NCBI GenBank assembly: GCA_030706685.1
Contig: JAUZOA010000026.1
Coordinates: forward strand, 1 to 57,482
Reading direction: 5' to 3'
From: Bacteroidota bacterium
GTDB taxonomy: Bacteria > Bacteroidota > Bacteroidia > Chitinophagales > Chitinophagaceae
DNA length: 57,482 nt
Shown one piece after another: positions 35,756 to 45,081 of the stretch (position 1 is its first letter; the number at the start of each line of letters is the position of its first letter). Under the pieces are notes generated by a model, which was not told where the DNA came from, searched no databases, and saw nothing but the letters and a program-made list of their open reading frames with translations. The position numbers and the translations under genes are program-made.

Positions 35756-36224
35756 AGAGAAAGTCAAAAATAGGTAGTGTACCAATTTGGTTTCTCGCAG
35801 CGTTCGCAACGGGCAGGCGAAACCGCGAACATTGCTCCGTTGGATCGCCGCGTGAAATAAATATATTTTCAAAGAGGTCCATTACTGAAATGGCAAACAG
35901 GCTGTATTATTTCCGAAGGTTGAATTATAAAAAAACCGAAGAATGTGTTTGAAACAATAATTGTTACAATAAGGAAAATGGGAATTATTAACTTGTTACT
36001 GCGCTTTTTTAAATGGTATTTACTCCTGTTCGTTTCCCTTGGTCTATCACTGATGGGCGAAGCGCCAAAAAAAAGAGAACCTGCAGATATTCTGTGAACA
36101 TTTTTGGGCCGATTACGCAGCAGCTCTTTCACGAATAACCAGGCAGGAGTTTAATAAAATACAGGTTGAATAAGTTTGGATTAAAATTGAAAACATTATT
36201 AACTCAATATCATAAAAAGTATTT
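35756..36224. other. Intergenic region
   Basis: 469 bases between the flavoprotein gene and the cupin gene. It contains one possible short coding region (35978-36097) and otherwise no signal I can support. Confidence 0.4.
35978..36097 (+). CDS. Possible 39-residue single-helix membrane peptide
   Basis: ATG after AAGG reads MGIINLLLRFFKWYLLLFVS, then a short polar tail ending PADIL. It has one hydrophobic helix flanked by Arg and Lys. The ribosome-binding site is only three bases from the start. The opposite strand also shows a hydrophobic frame here, so coding is uncertain. Confidence 0.22.
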   Translation: MGIINLLLRFFKWYLLLFVSLGLSLMGEAPKKREPADIL

Positions 36225-36773
36225 ATGAATTCTCGCCGGCAATTTATTAGTAAAGGTAGTCTTGGTATTCTTTCAGCTTTAATCCTCCCTTCACCGGCAT
36301 TTTCCAATGAAAATCCGGAATTTGAAGGTATAGTAGTTAATGGGGATGAAGGAGAGGCTGTACGCATGAGAGATGGCACAGCTATCGTAAAGATTAAAAT
36401 ATCCAAAACCCAGGGTGCAAAATCTATCTGCTTTCTGTCCGAATCATTTAAACCCGGAGATTCATTGCCGGTTCACAAACATCTAAATGAAGATGAGCTT
36501 ATTTTCCTGCTTAAAGGCTCGGGCTTATTTACTCTTGGTAATCAGCAATATCCAATCAGCGAAGGAGCAGTAGCTATGGTACCCAGGGGAATTTGGCATG
36601 GTTTACAAAATACAGGAGATGAGGATATCGAAATACGTTTCGCTTATACACCTTCTGGTTTTGAAGGCTTTTTCAGAGAAGTTGGAACACCTGTCGGGCA
36701 ACCATTTGTCAAAAAAAGCATGGAACAAAGAAAAGCGATAGCCAAAAAATGGGGCATGATCTATAAATCATAA
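36225..36773 (+). CDS. Exported cupin-domain protein
   Basis: 182 residues. A twin-arginine-like start (NSRRQFISKGSLGILSALI) suggests Tat export. The cupin core has PGDSLPVHKHLNEDELIFLLKG (the H-x-H-x4-E motif 1) and ISEGAVAMVPRGIWHGLQN (motif 2 His), so a metal-binding cupin is likely. Substrate unknown. It is 26 bases ahead of the RidA-like gene on the same strand, suggesting cotranscription. Confidence 0.87.
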   Translation: MNSRRQFISKGSLGILSALILPSPAFSNENPEFEGIVVNGDEGEAVRMRDGTAIVKIKISKTQGAKSICFLSESFKPGDSLPVHKHLNEDELIFLLKGSGLFTLGNQQYPISEGAVAMVPRGIWHGLQNTGDEDIEIRFAYTPSGFEGFFREVGTPVGQPFVKKSMEQRKAIAKKWGMIYKS

Positions 36774-36799
36774 ACTATTTACCATAAACTTGTACGAAT

Positions 36800-37261
36800 A
36801 TGAGCTTAATGGAAGACAGGTTGAATAAACTTGGATTAAAATTAGAATTACCGAAACCGCCGGTCGGGAATTACGCAGGCAGCAAGCGCGCCGGGGAATT
36901 ATTGTTTGTTTCAGGCCGTGTAAGTGAATTAGCGGGTGAGGTGGGAACCGATGTCACAGTAGAGATGGCAAAAAAAGCGGCCCGGGATACTGTGTTATTA
37001 GTTCTTTCAATTGTCAAAAATGATGTAAAGGACCTGGACCTTATATCGGGAGTAGTTAAATTACAGGGTTTCATCCGCTCTTCCCCCGGATTCACAAAGC
37101 AGCCGGAAGTACTCGATGGCGCATCGGATTTATTAGTTGAATTATTGGGTGAAAACGGGAGACATGCACGCACGGCTACCGGGGTTGCTCAATTACCGTT
37201 TGGTGCTTCGGTGCAGCTGGATATAATTCTGCAGCTTAAACCTGCTGCGAATAAACAGTAA
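36800..37261 (+). CDS. RidA-family (YjgF/endoribonuclease L-PSP-like) protein
   Basis: 153 residues without a signal peptide. RidA features are ELLFVSGRVSE, LDLISGVVKLQGFIRSSPGF and HARTATGVAQLPFGASVQL, where the Arg of the active-site ART motif is kept, unlike the exported homologue at 31706. It may deaminate reactive enamines or imines in the cytoplasm. It follows the cupin gene and precedes the GNAT gene closely. Confidence 0.88.
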   Translation: MSLMEDRLNKLGLKLELPKPPVGNYAGSKRAGELLFVSGRVSELAGEVGTDVTVEMAKKAARDTVLLVLSIVKNDVKDLDLISGVVKLQGFIRSSPGFTKQPEVLDGASDLLVELLGENGRHARTATGVAQLPFGASVQLDIILQLKPAANKQ

Positions 37262-37302
37262 TAATAAAAGAAACGATAATTTTGCTGTTTATATCAAATG
37301 AG

Positions 37303-37752
37303 ATGAATAGTACTGCAAGCGCGACGAATTATATTACCCGGGAACTGGCAACGGTTACTGAAATGAAAGACACGTATGAACTGTTGAAGCAATTGGGCTA
37401 TGATTATGACCTGGATACCTACATGAACTACCTGGAAGATATGATCCCAAAAGGCTATAAGCAAATGGTCGTTTTGGAAAATGACCGGTATATAGGCGTC
37501 GCCGGTTTTTGGCTGAGCACCAAACTATTTTGCGGCCCTTATGTAGAACTGGACAATGTAGTGGTGGCTGCTTCACACCGATCAAAGGGAATTGGTCATC
37601 TTTTGTGCAATGTGGTGGAAGAAAAAGCCCGGCAATACGGTTGCAATATCGCGGTGCTGGATGCTTATGTACATAATGAACGCGCTCACCAGTTTTATTT
37701 CAGGGAAGGATACATAATCCGGGGATTTCATTTCCTTAAAAAATTAGCCTGA
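37303..37752 (+). CDS. GNAT family N-acetyltransferase
   Basis: 149 residues from the ATG at 37303; a TTG at 37282 adds seven residues. The acetyl-CoA site is VVVAASHRSKGIGHLLCNVV (Q/RxxGxG/A-type loop HRSKGIG), with the typical C-terminal YVHNERAHQFYFREGY. Substrate not evident. It lies 41 bases after the RidA-like gene and may be the third gene of that small operon. Confidence 0.9.
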   Translation: MNSTASATNYITRELATVTEMKDTYELLKQLGYDYDLDTYMNYLEDMIPKGYKQMVVLENDRYIGVAGFWLSTKLFCGPYVELDNVVVAASHRSKGIGHLLCNVVEEKARQYGCNIAVLDAYVHNERAHQFYFREGYIIRGFHFLKKLA

Positions 37753-37968
37753 GATTAAATATTTTTCTCCCATCCATGATCCCGCTTGCCGGGAAAATCC
37801 TGTAATGGCCGGTCAATACAGCATGATCGCCGAAAAGGAATTCATAAGCTTAGCAACTTTTATATTTTAGCGGGTCTTGCATTTTGTGACGTTTGACGCA
37901 GGTACAAAGCAACAAATGACTGCAATTTTGGACAAAACAAATTGTTGTCGTTTTAAACATTAACGGGT

Positions 37969-38559
37969 ATGGGATTCTTTAATTTTTTAATTCTATTATT
38001 TATGACCGCTAAAATTTATGGACAGGAACAAGGCAAGAAAGCGCTCCTGGTGATAGACGTCCAGGAGAATTTAGTAAACCCGGCTTCCAAAATGCATATG
38101 GAAAAAACCGGTATTGATTCTTTTTTAAATAATGTCAATAAATCAATTGATGATTTTAAGGCAAGGGGATTGCCGGTACTATATACCGTTAATGAATGGT
38201 CAAACCCCGTATTGAATTGGTTGACCGGCAATGTTTGCAAAAAAGGGGGCAAAGGCACCGGTCTTGATAAACGGGTAAGGATTGTCAATGATAAGGTATA
38301 TGTAAAATCCAGGATGAATGTATTGACAAATAAGAAACTGGTAAGTTATTTAAAAGATAATTCCATAACTGAATTGTACATTACCGGGTTGTTTGCAGAA
38401 GCCTGTGTAAAAGCAACGGTCAAAGCAGGAATCAGGAATAACTACAAAGTTGCAGTTATCGAAGACGCGGTAGGCGCTAAAAACCGGAAGAAGAAAACCC
38501 ATTCGCTTAAGTACTATAAAAGAAGAGGGGCAACGCTTATCAGCACCGGTCAATTTTAA
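37969..38559 (+). CDS. Cysteine hydrolase of the isochorismatase family
   Basis: 196 residues with a short hydrophobic N-terminus ([17 protein letters not shown]) that may be a signal peptide. The catalytic triad is present: Asp30 in [10 protein letters not shown], Lys113 in YVKSRMN and Cys146 in [17 protein letters not shown]. Family members act on isochorismate, nicotinamide or ureidoacrylate; none is indicated here. Followed 46 bases later by a D-hydroxyacid dehydrogenase gene. Confidence 0.9.
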   Translation: MGFFNFLILLFMTAKIYGQEQGKKALLVIDVQENLVNPASKMHMEKTGIDSFLNNVNKSIDDFKARGLPVLYTVNEWSNPVLNWLTGNVCKKGGKGTGLDKRVRIVNDKVYVKSRMNVLTNKKLVSYLKDNSITELYITGLFAEACVKATVKAGIRNNYKVAVIEDAVGAKNRKKKTHSLKYYKRRGATLISTGQF

Positions 38560-38605
38560 GAAGCCAATAATAATCTTATGTAATTTTGCTGTCCTTACAA
38601 GCGAT

Positions 38606-39580
38606 ATGAACGTTACAATCCTCGATGATTATTTTGATACGATCAGGACTCTGCCCAGTTTTCAAAAATTAACCGGACACTCCGTCAGGATATGGAACGA
38701 TCATGTGCAGGATATAGATCAACTGGCCGAACGGCTGAAGGATACAGAGATATTAATACTGATAAGGGAACGTACGCAGATCAGGGGCCCTTTGCTGGAA
38801 CGATTGCCCAAATTGAAATTAATCAGCCAGCGAAGTGTTTACCCTCATATTGATGTGGACGCATGCACCCGTCTCGGAATCCTTTTATCTTCCGACCAGC
38901 ACCCGGGCACTCCTTCATACGCTGCTGCCGAACTTACATGGGGACTTATCCTCGCAGCCATACGCCAGATCCCTCAACAAATGCATGCATTGAAAGCAGG
39001 TAAATGGCAAATCGGTGTGGGCGCTACTTTACGTGACAAAACACTTGGCATATATGGATATGGCCGTATTGGAAGTACGGTAGCGGGTTATGGGAAAGCA
39101 TTTGGCATGGAGGTGCTGGTATGGGCGAGGGAAACGTCACTTGTGCGTGCAAAGGCCGATGGCTATTCAACAGCAAACAGTAAAAAGGAATTTTTCGAAA
39201 CATCGGATATCCTTTCACTGCACATGCGCCTGGTTTCCGCCACCCGCAATATCGTTACAGCAGCAGACCTTGCCTGTATGAAGCCGGATGCTTTGCTGGT
39301 AAACACCAGCAGGGCTCCATTGATTGAAGCGGGAGCGCTGGTAAATGCTTTGCGTGCCGGCCGGCCCGGTATGGCTGCGGTTGACGTTTTTGAAGAAGAA
39401 CCAATGCGCGATACAAACAATCCCCTCCTGAATATGGAAAATGTTGTTTGTACGCCGCATATCGGGTATGTATCAAGAGATGAATATGAGATTCAATTTT
39501 CCGATATATTCGACCAGGTTAGAGCCTACGTGGCTGGAAATCCCATTAATGTGATCAACCCGGAGGTGTTGGAGCGATAA
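38606..39580 (+). CDS. D-2-hydroxyacid dehydrogenase family protein
   Basis: 324 residues. The NAD-binding motif is [21 protein letters not shown], and the catalytic residues follow in the expected order: Arg in [11 protein letters not shown], Glu in DVFEEEPM and His in CTPHIGY. It resembles SerA-like phosphoglycerate dehydrogenases lacking the ACT domain. The substrate is unknown. No serA operon partners (serC) are present, so I do not name it serA. Confidence 0.93.
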   Translation: MNVTILDDYFDTIRTLPSFQKLTGHSVRIWNDHVQDIDQLAERLKDTEILILIRERTQIRGPLLERLPKLKLISQRSVYPHIDVDACTRLGILLSSDQHPGTPSYAAAELTWGLILAAIRQIPQQMHALKAGKWQIGVGATLRDKTLGIYGYGRIGSTVAGYGKAFGMEVLVWARETSLVRAKADGYSTANSKKEFFETSDILSLHMRLVSATRNIVTAADLACMKPDALLVNTSRAPLIEAGALVNALRAGRPGMAAVDVFEEEPMRDTNNPLLNMENVVCTPHIGYVSRDEYEIQFSDIFDQVRAYVAGNPINVINPEVLER

Positions 39581-39707
39581 CCTTGGCGGATACAGTAAAT
39601 TAAAACCTTTTGATAAACTATTTTTGCCGGTAGTAGAATGCGAAACCGGGGCTTTTACTAATCTTTTATCTTCGCGGGATAATTGTTTCTTTACAATATA
39701 TTTTCAG

Positions 39708-40265
39708 ATGAGAATTATTGCCAAAGCTAAAAGAGGTGATTACCCGGAGTATGCAGAGATGTATATGAAATTAGTGCCGGACGATGGCCTGGTCCTGAAA
39801 CATCTCAGGGATAATTTTTTAATGGTAAAAAAATTAATATATTCTTTACCCGGAGAAAAATTATTTCATCGTTATGAAAAAGGAAAATGGAGTATAAAAG
39901 AAATATTGGTTCATATTGTTGACGACGAAAGGATTTACGCTTACAGGGCATTACGGTTTGCAAGAAATGAGAAATTGAATTTAGTGGGGTTTGACCAGGA
40001 TTCCTACGTCGTATATTCAGAAGCTGACAAACGCGACATTGACAATATCTTCGAAGAATATGAAGCCGTGAGGAATGCTACGATCGCCCTTTTTAATGGC
40101 CTCCCGGAAAATTCATTGGACAGGATGGGGCATGGTACCGCAAGCGCCAACGATGCAACCGCCCGGGCATTACTGTATCACATCGCCGGGCATGAACTGC
40201 ATCATATCAATATTATTAAAGAAAAGTATCTTGGCGGAGAAGTTAATCAGCAAAAAGCAAAATGA
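39708..40265 (+). CDS. DinB family protein
   Basis: 185 residues from the ATG at 39708; an upstream in-frame start at 39624 adds 28 residues without family similarity. DinB features are KGKWSIKEILVHIVDDERIYAYRAL and YHIAGHELHHINIIKEKYL, giving three or four likely metal-ligand His residues. Start of the AraC gene overlaps its stop by four bases (ATGA), so the two are translated together. Function unknown; thiol transfer or stress protection is typical of the family. Confidence 0.9.
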   Translation: MRIIAKAKRGDYPEYAEMYMKLVPDDGLVLKHLRDNFLMVKKLIYSLPGEKLFHRYEKGKWSIKEILVHIVDDERIYAYRALRFARNEKLNLVGFDQDSYVVYSEADKRDIDNIFEEYEAVRNATIALFNGLPENSLDRMGHGTASANDATARALLYHIAGHELHHINIIKEKYLGGEVNQQKAK

Positions 40266-41143
40266 ACATATTTAATTTGCCCGACGATATTGTTCCGGCT
40301 AAAAAGGGGAAAAGAGAAAGCATTATTATTTATCCTTATGCAGCCCGGGTTGGTTCCTTCAAAGGCAAAAGCATTTTGCATACCAATGCCATCAGCCTTG
40401 TAATAAGCGGTGAAAAGACAATGCACTTTGCCAGCAAAACAGTGCATATAAAAAACGATGAAATTCACTTTCTCTCAGCCGGGAATTGCCTTGCATCTCT
40501 TAGCTTTTCCGGCAAGGAGATTTTCAGGAGCATCCTGGTCTTTTTCGATAATAAAACACTGTCTGATTTTTATGTAAAATATGCCACGCGCATTGCTAAA
40601 ATAAAAAGCAGGCATAAAATAACCAGTGAACCCTTTGTATCGTTCCGGAAAGATCCTTTTATCCTGAACTTTATTACTTCTCTCGAACTGATGTTTCAGC
40701 GCAGCCAAAAATTATCCATGGAGATGAGAGTGTTAAAATTTGAGGAGCTGATGTTGTATTTGTTCGAAAAATATCCCGGGGTGATCCTGTCATTTCAAGC
40801 TTCAGAAAGAAAAGATTTGAATGACCTGGAAATAAGAAAAGTGGTCGAAAGCAATATTACCAATAGCCTGAGTGTGGAGGAATTGGCGTTCCTGTGTAAT
40901 ACCAGCTTATCTACCTTTAAAAGAAGATTTGTGAAGATATATGGTACGTCGCCCAATAAATGGATTTTGCAAAAGAGAATGGAACTTGCCAGGCATTTAC
41001 TCCAGCACTATCATGAAAAGCCCGGCGAAGTCTGTCATAAAGTGGGATATGAAAATCATTCCAGTTTTTCACAATCGTTTAAACATACCTATGGTGTAAC
41101 ACCCAGGGATTTTCAACTGGGACATTTGAACGTTCAGCGATAG
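40262..41143 (+). CDS. AraC family transcriptional regulator
   Basis: 293 residues. The N-terminal cupin-like sensor half shows SLVISGEKTMHFASKTVHI and NDEIHFLSAG. The C-terminal HTH_18 pair has LSVEELAFLCNTSLSTFKRRF and GEVCHKVGYENHSSFSQSFKHTYG, ending TPRDF. The four-base overlap with the upstream DinB gene suggests it regulates its own two-gene operon. Ligand unknown. Confidence 0.93.
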   Translation: MNIFNLPDDIVPAKKGKRESIIIYPYAARVGSFKGKSILHTNAISLVISGEKTMHFASKTVHIKNDEIHFLSAGNCLASLSFSGKEIFRSILVFFDNKTLSDFYVKYATRIAKIKSRHKITSEPFVSFRKDPFILNFITSLELMFQRSQKLSMEMRVLKFEELMLYLFEKYPGVILSFQASERKDLNDLEIRKVVESNITNSLSVEELAFLCNTSLSTFKRRFVKIYGTSPNKWILQKRMELARHLLQHYHEKPGEVCHKVGYENHSSFSQSFKHTYGVTPRDFQLGHLNVQR

Positions 41144-41215
41144 TTTTTGAGCCACCAGGCATAATGCCGGCTATTGTATCCGGGTAATTTTGCCCTTCAT
41201 TTAAAACCAGATACA

Positions 41216-41638
41216 ATGAAATCAAAAACAGAACAAAACAAAGCCGTTGTTATCCGTTTCAATAAGGAAGTTATTGAACAGGGTAGTCTTACTTCTTTCA
41301 AAGAATTAGTGGCAGACGATGTATGGAATCATGCCGCGCCTCCGGGAACAGCACCAGGGCCTGAAAGCATGACTTATTTCATACTGGAGGTTTTACGAGA
41401 AGGATTCCCGGATATCAAAGTGGAAATATTTGACCAGGTAGCTGAAGACGACAGAGTCACCACCCGGAAAGCATTGCATGCCACGCATGCCGGGGTATTT
41501 ATGGGTATTCCTCCCTCCTATAAAAAGGTAACGATTCAGGTGATAGATATTATCCGCCTCCGCGATGGTAAGTACATTGAGCACTGGGGTATGAGTAACC
41601 TCTCAGAAGTAATAGCAGAAATTTCAAAACCAGGTTAA
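41216..41638 (+). CDS. SnoaL-like ester cyclase family protein
   Basis: 140 residues from the ATG at 41216; the upstream in-frame start at 41174 adds 14 poorly conserved residues. SnoaL features are VIRFNKEVIEQGSLTSFKELV, DDVWNHAAPPG, GFPDIKVEIFDQVAEDDRV, and IIRLRDGKYIEHWGMSN. The fold covers polyketide cyclases and many uncharacterised small proteins. Ends before a candidate bidirectional terminator. Confidence 0.88.
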   Translation: MKSKTEQNKAVVIRFNKEVIEQGSLTSFKELVADDVWNHAAPPGTAPGPESMTYFILEVLREGFPDIKVEIFDQVAEDDRVTTRKALHATHAGVFMGIPPSYKKVTIQVIDIIRLRDGKYIEHWGMSNLSEVIAEISKPG

Positions 41639-41674
41639 TCAGGGTTACCGGTAATTTATATTCCCGGAACGAGT

Positions 41675-41722
41675 CCGTCTCTAAAAGTCTTTGTGCTCCT
41701 GAAACACATGTTTTTGAGACGG
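41675..41722. terminator. Bidirectional hairpin between convergent genes
   Basis: CCGTCTC-TAAAA (41675-41686) pairs with TTTTT-GAGACGG (41711-41722) around a 24-base loop. It lies between the SnoaL (+) and membrane protein (-) stops. A/T stretches flank the stem inside the loop rather than outside, so efficiency is uncertain. Confidence 0.4.
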
Positions 41723-41748
41723 CCTCGTTAACGGATATAACGATTGGC

Positions 41749-42213
41749 CTATGGCTTAAAGATGGCCAACGCTATCAACATAAACAGCATGGTAAACTGG
41801 ATGAAGTGGAACCTGCGTATTTTATTTTTCAATTCACCTAATTTGCCGGTTCGCAGTTCTGTCGCCTGTACTTCCTGAACGATTTTTATGAACGTTGGGC
41901 GGCCCGACAACCTGCCGTTTAATACCAGGGATATAAAGAGTAAAATTTTAATGGTAAACCAGGTCTGACCCCAGAATGCCCGGTTGACGCTATACAGCAT
42001 AAGTATGCCACTTATAAGCATCAGCAATGCTCCTCTTACGATAACAAGCGGGAATTTTAAAAGTAATGGAGCGATCCCTTTTGCTTTTTGCAGATCTTGT
42101 TGCACATTTTTCCAAAATAAGGATTCTGTAATGATGCTTCCTATTGAGCCGCCTGCGATAAGAATAATACCGGTCATGTGAAGAAATAGCCCTGTTTGAA
42201 AGATCATAGGCAA
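41749..42213 (-). CDS. Four-helix integral membrane protein, DUF2269/CopD-like
   Basis: 154 residues with four helices: LFLHMTGIILIAGGSIGSII, VRGALLMLISGILMLY, WFTIKILLFISLVLNG and FIQFTMLFMLIALAIF. The opening GLFLHMTGIILIAGGS resembles small CopD/DUF2269-type membrane proteins with a His in the first helix. No function is assigned. It is divergent from the SRPBCC gene. Confidence 0.7.
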   Translation of the reverse strand: MPMIFQTGLFLHMTGIILIAGGSIGSIITESLFWKNVQQDLQKAKGIAPLLLKFPLVIVRGALLMLISGILMLYSVNRAFWGQTWFTIKILLFISLVLNGRLSGRPTFIKIVQEVQATELRTGKLGELKNKIRRFHFIQFTMLFMLIALAIFKP

Positions 42214-42394
42214 TTTTTTGAGTGAATACTTTATTCATGAAAAGGAGGCAAAGCTGGGCTTTAAAAGATTCCTGTCCAATACCGAAAAGAGGGGAGGATG
42301 CTTTGGTCATTTTTGGATTCCTGTTACAGGCAAAAGACAAAAAATGAAGCTACTTTTACAATATTTTTTAAATGGAAAATCAATTACGGGGCGC

Positions 42395-42901
42395 ATGATT
42401 ATTGGATTTGAACTATCGCAAATGATAGAATGCCCGGTTGAAAAGACATTTTCATTCCTGAGCGACTTTACAAATATGCCGCTTTGGAATTATTATGTAC
42501 AAAGCGTGACTAAAATGACGGAGGGCCCTGTTGCCGAAGGAACCGTTTTTGAACAAAAACGCCCGCATGATTTGCTTTTTTATAAAATAGTAGCTATTGC
42601 CCGCCCGTATAAAATTATGGCTGAAGTGCAGCCGCCTGCACCGCATCTTGATTATGGCTTTGAATTGTACGACCAGGGTGAGCAAACGCGGGTAGTTTAT
42701 AAATGGAACCTGGATTTGGAAAATTATAAGTTATTAAAATATATTCCCCGGGGAAAATTTAAGGACTGGTTGTTGTCTTTTGCCGGAAGATTGGTACAAA
42801 AGAAAACCAGGCCCGCCGTAATGCAAAATTTTGGGAAACTTAAAATATTACTGGAAACCGGCCGGGTAACTTTGCAGGATGGAAGATCGGTATCCGTATA
42901 A
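42395..42901 (+). CDS. SRPBCC (START-like) family protein
   Basis: 168 residues from the ATG at 42395, chosen because the SRPBCC fold normally begins directly before IECPVEKTFSFLSDFTNM; a start at 42344 adds 17 residues. EGTVFEQKRPHDLLFYKIVA and TRVVYKWNLDL are the following strands, and KLKILLET lies in the C-terminal helix. Such proteins bind hydrophobic ligands; role unknown. Followed after 22 bases by a DinB gene on the same strand. Confidence 0.83.
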   Translation: MIIGFELSQMIECPVEKTFSFLSDFTNMPLWNYYVQSVTKMTEGPVAEGTVFEQKRPHDLLFYKIVAIARPYKIMAEVQPPAPHLDYGFELYDQGEQTRVVYKWNLDLENYKLLKYIPRGKFKDWLLSFAGRLVQKKTRPAVMQNFGKLKILLETGRVTLQDGRSVSV

Positions 42902-42923
42902 AATAAATAAAACTAAAACGCTT

Positions 42924-43433
42924 ATGAAAAGAACGGAATGGTTCAAACGAAAATTTCCGCCTGTTGAAGACAATGGCATCCTGCCTTCGATCATTGAACG
43001 CTTAGCCGGAACTTCCGCGCGTATCGAAGAAATGATCGGCACAGTAGAACCCGGTTTATTAGTAGTAAAGCCGGCAGATAAATGGACCATCAAAGAAGAA
43101 ATAGGACATCTTTCTGACCTTGAACCTCTTTGGCTGGGCAGGCTGGATGATCTTATAAACGGTCTGCCTGAGTTAAGAGCTGCGGATTTGACTAACCAGG
43201 CAACACATACCGCCAATCATAATGCGACTGAAATAAAAATATTGCTGCGCCAGTTCAGGCTGCAGAGGCAATTGCTTGTCAATTCACTCAAAAACGTAAA
43301 TGATGAGCAAATAGAAAAAGTTTCTTTACATCCCCGTTTAAAAACGCCAATGCGAATGATTGATTTGGCTTATTTCGTTGCCGAGCACGACGATCATCAC
43401 CTGGCAAGTATCCGGGCGATCCTGGAGAAATAA
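42924..43433 (+). CDS. DinB family protein
   Basis: 169 residues from the ATG at 42924; the frame is open from 42879, but that start overlaps the SRPBCC gene and lacks family sequence. DinB features are KPADKWTIKEEIGHLSDLEPLW and DLAYFVAEHDDHHLASIRAIL, with His residues for a metal site. It is the third DinB-family gene in the window. Probably cotranscribed with the SRPBCC gene. Confidence 0.9.
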   Translation: MKRTEWFKRKFPPVEDNGILPSIIERLAGTSARIEEMIGTVEPGLLVVKPADKWTIKEEIGHLSDLEPLWLGRLDDLINGLPELRAADLTNQATHTANHNATEIKILLRQFRLQRQLLVNSLKNVNDEQIEKVSLHPRLKTPMRMIDLAYFVAEHDDHHLASIRAILEK

Positions 43434-43502
43434 GAAATGAGAATACTACTCACACCCGGAACTCCGGAAAAATGGTTTGCAAAAACGGGAATGGCTAACT
43501 AA

Positions 43503-43539
43503 AGCCCGGCTTTCCATAAAACGATGAGAAAGCCGGGCT
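43503..43539. terminator. Strong bidirectional terminator
   Basis: AGCCCGGCTTTC (43503-43514) and GAAAGCCGGGCT (43528-43539) form a perfect 12-bp stem, followed by GATTCTTTCTT on the plus strand. It lies between the convergent DinB (+) and SnoaL-like (-) genes. Confidence 0.8.
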
Positions 43540-43548
43540 GATTCTTTC

Positions 43549-43974
43549 TTACTCTGCCTTACTCGGGGTAGGTTTAAAAACCCCTATTTGCTTCATTATC
43601 GAGAATATATCAGGTATTCCCCAATGTTCCATAATCTGCCCATTCTCAATTCTTGCTATATCCATCACGTCAGCCGAGACATCCTTTCCGGTGGGTTCAT
43701 GCCCCATGTAAGGACCCGTATGGATGGCGGTGAACTTGTAATGAACCCAAACGATATCTCCGTTTACAGAATAATGAGCCAGTTGATAAAGACGGTTTGA
43801 AAAAGCTTTATCCAGGTTGAGGATCGCTTTTTTTACTGCTTCTTTTCCTCCTTTCAGGTTAGGCTGGTGTTCTACCAGGTTATCATTGATCAGTTGATCA
43901 ATAATGTACAGGTCGGCATTTCCAAATCCTTTTTCCACTACTTGCCTTAATACATTTAGTTTATTATTTTCCAT
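43549..43974 (-). CDS. SnoaL-like ester cyclase family protein
   Basis: 141 residues from the ATG at 43974; the frame from 44040 adds 22 residues lacking similarity. VVEKGFGNADLYIIDQLINDN, LVEHQPNLKGGKEAVKKAIL, VWVHYKFTAIHTGPYMGHEPTG and IARIENGQIMEHWGIPD fit the family. It is a paralogue-level relative of the gene at 41216. Role unknown. Confidence 0.87.
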   Translation of the reverse strand: MENNKLNVLRQVVEKGFGNADLYIIDQLINDNLVEHQPNLKGGKEAVKKAILNLDKAFSNRLYQLAHYSVNGDIVWVHYKFTAIHTGPYMGHEPTGKDVSADVMDIARIENGQIMEHWGIPDIFSIMKQIGVFKPTPSKAE

Positions 43975-44128
43975 AAATTTTTTGTTTAACGAAAAAAATA
44001 TTCCGCAGTTCTTATCGGAAGAACCGCTTTGATTTAACAATAAATAAAGTGCTTATTGAACGTTCAGGTCTGCGAAGTCAAAATTAACAGTAGTCATTCC
44101 TAATCCTTGGTAAAAAAACGACATTCCT

Positions 44129-44995
44129 TTACCCGGTAGAAAAATCGCTGTACCCGCTTGTGGGCTGAAGATAAAACCGGCTTGGAGGGAATTCTGCAAA
44201 TTCCCTGAACTCGCGTAACAAGTGAGATGAATCGGTATATCCGCATTCTAATGCAATACCTGCCCAGCTTTTACCGGGATAACTTTTTTTTATTTTCATG
44301 GCATGTTCAAACCTGACAATGCGGATGAATAGTTTGGGGGATATGCCTACCCGGGTAATGAAATTACGTTCAAATTGCCGGAGGCTAAGGCAGGCCAGGG
44401 CTGCCCATTCTTCCAGCGAATGATTATTCAACGGATCCTGCATTTGTATAGCAACAGTATCAATCGGTTCTTCAGGACGGCATGCGCTGTCGGATTTCCG
44501 TTCAAGAAAGGATAAAACAATTTCGATCATAGCATCGTAAGTGGGAGCCGGGCGCAACTGGTTGACTATATCGTTTACTTCCCGGCCCCAGATTTCTTCT
44601 GCATCGAGTCCTTTATTGACGGTATGCTGCATGTGGATACCAAGCAAACGATAAGTGCCTGTCGGATGGAATGCCACCTTAATCATCAGGTGATCCTTGC
44701 CAAACAGCAAACCAGTGGGTTTGTATTTGGGACCGGTTACGATTACAGGAGGGCAGGTAATCTCAACCTGCATGGCAGGCACTGCTTTTACCGGGTCATT
44801 GAGATAGAAATACAGATTCTGTTCGGTATTGGCAAGACAGGTAATAAAAGGCTTAGGAAGATTTTCTTCTCCATCCCACTTAACATGATAAACCTGCAAC
44901 TCGTGAATCAACTTGCTAAGCGTGGGGGAAGGACGATATGTTTTATAAAAAGGCAGACGATTATTTTGGTGAAAATAGTTAATCTTTTGCAGCAT
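44129..44995 (-). CDS. AraC family transcriptional regulator (DUF6597-type N-terminus)
   Basis: 288 residues. The N-terminal ligand-sensing region includes FYKTYRPSPTLSKLIHELQVYHV and CLANTEQNLYFYLNDPV, with VAFHPTGTYRLLGIHMQ typical of DUF6597. The HTH has SLEEWAALACLSLRQFERNFI and SWAGIALECGYTDSSHLLREF. Target genes unknown; it is divergent from the Gfo/Idh/MocA gene 86 bases away, which it might regulate. Confidence 0.9.
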   Translation of the reverse strand: MLQKINYFHQNNRLPFYKTYRPSPTLSKLIHELQVYHVKWDGEENLPKPFITCLANTEQNLYFYLNDPVKAVPAMQVEITCPPVIVTGPKYKPTGLLFGKDHLMIKVAFHPTGTYRLLGIHMQHTVNKGLDAEEIWGREVNDIVNQLRPAPTYDAMIEIVLSFLERKSDSACRPEEPIDTVAIQMQDPLNNHSLEEWAALACLSLRQFERNFITRVGISPKLFIRIVRFEHAMKIKKSYPGKSWAGIALECGYTDSSHLLREFREFAEFPPSRFYLQPTSGYSDFSTG

Positions 44996-45081
44996 AGGTT
45001 ATCGTAATCTCAGCGGTACTGGCTCAACTAAGCCGGCGATACGCTGCCATAATTCCGTAATTTGCGGCAATACAAAAATTT

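Noticed and set aside
35869-36132. 87-residue minus-strand open frame with a hydrophobic segment
   Set aside because: The hydrophobic run mirrors the plus-strand peptide at 35978; start placement and composition are poor.
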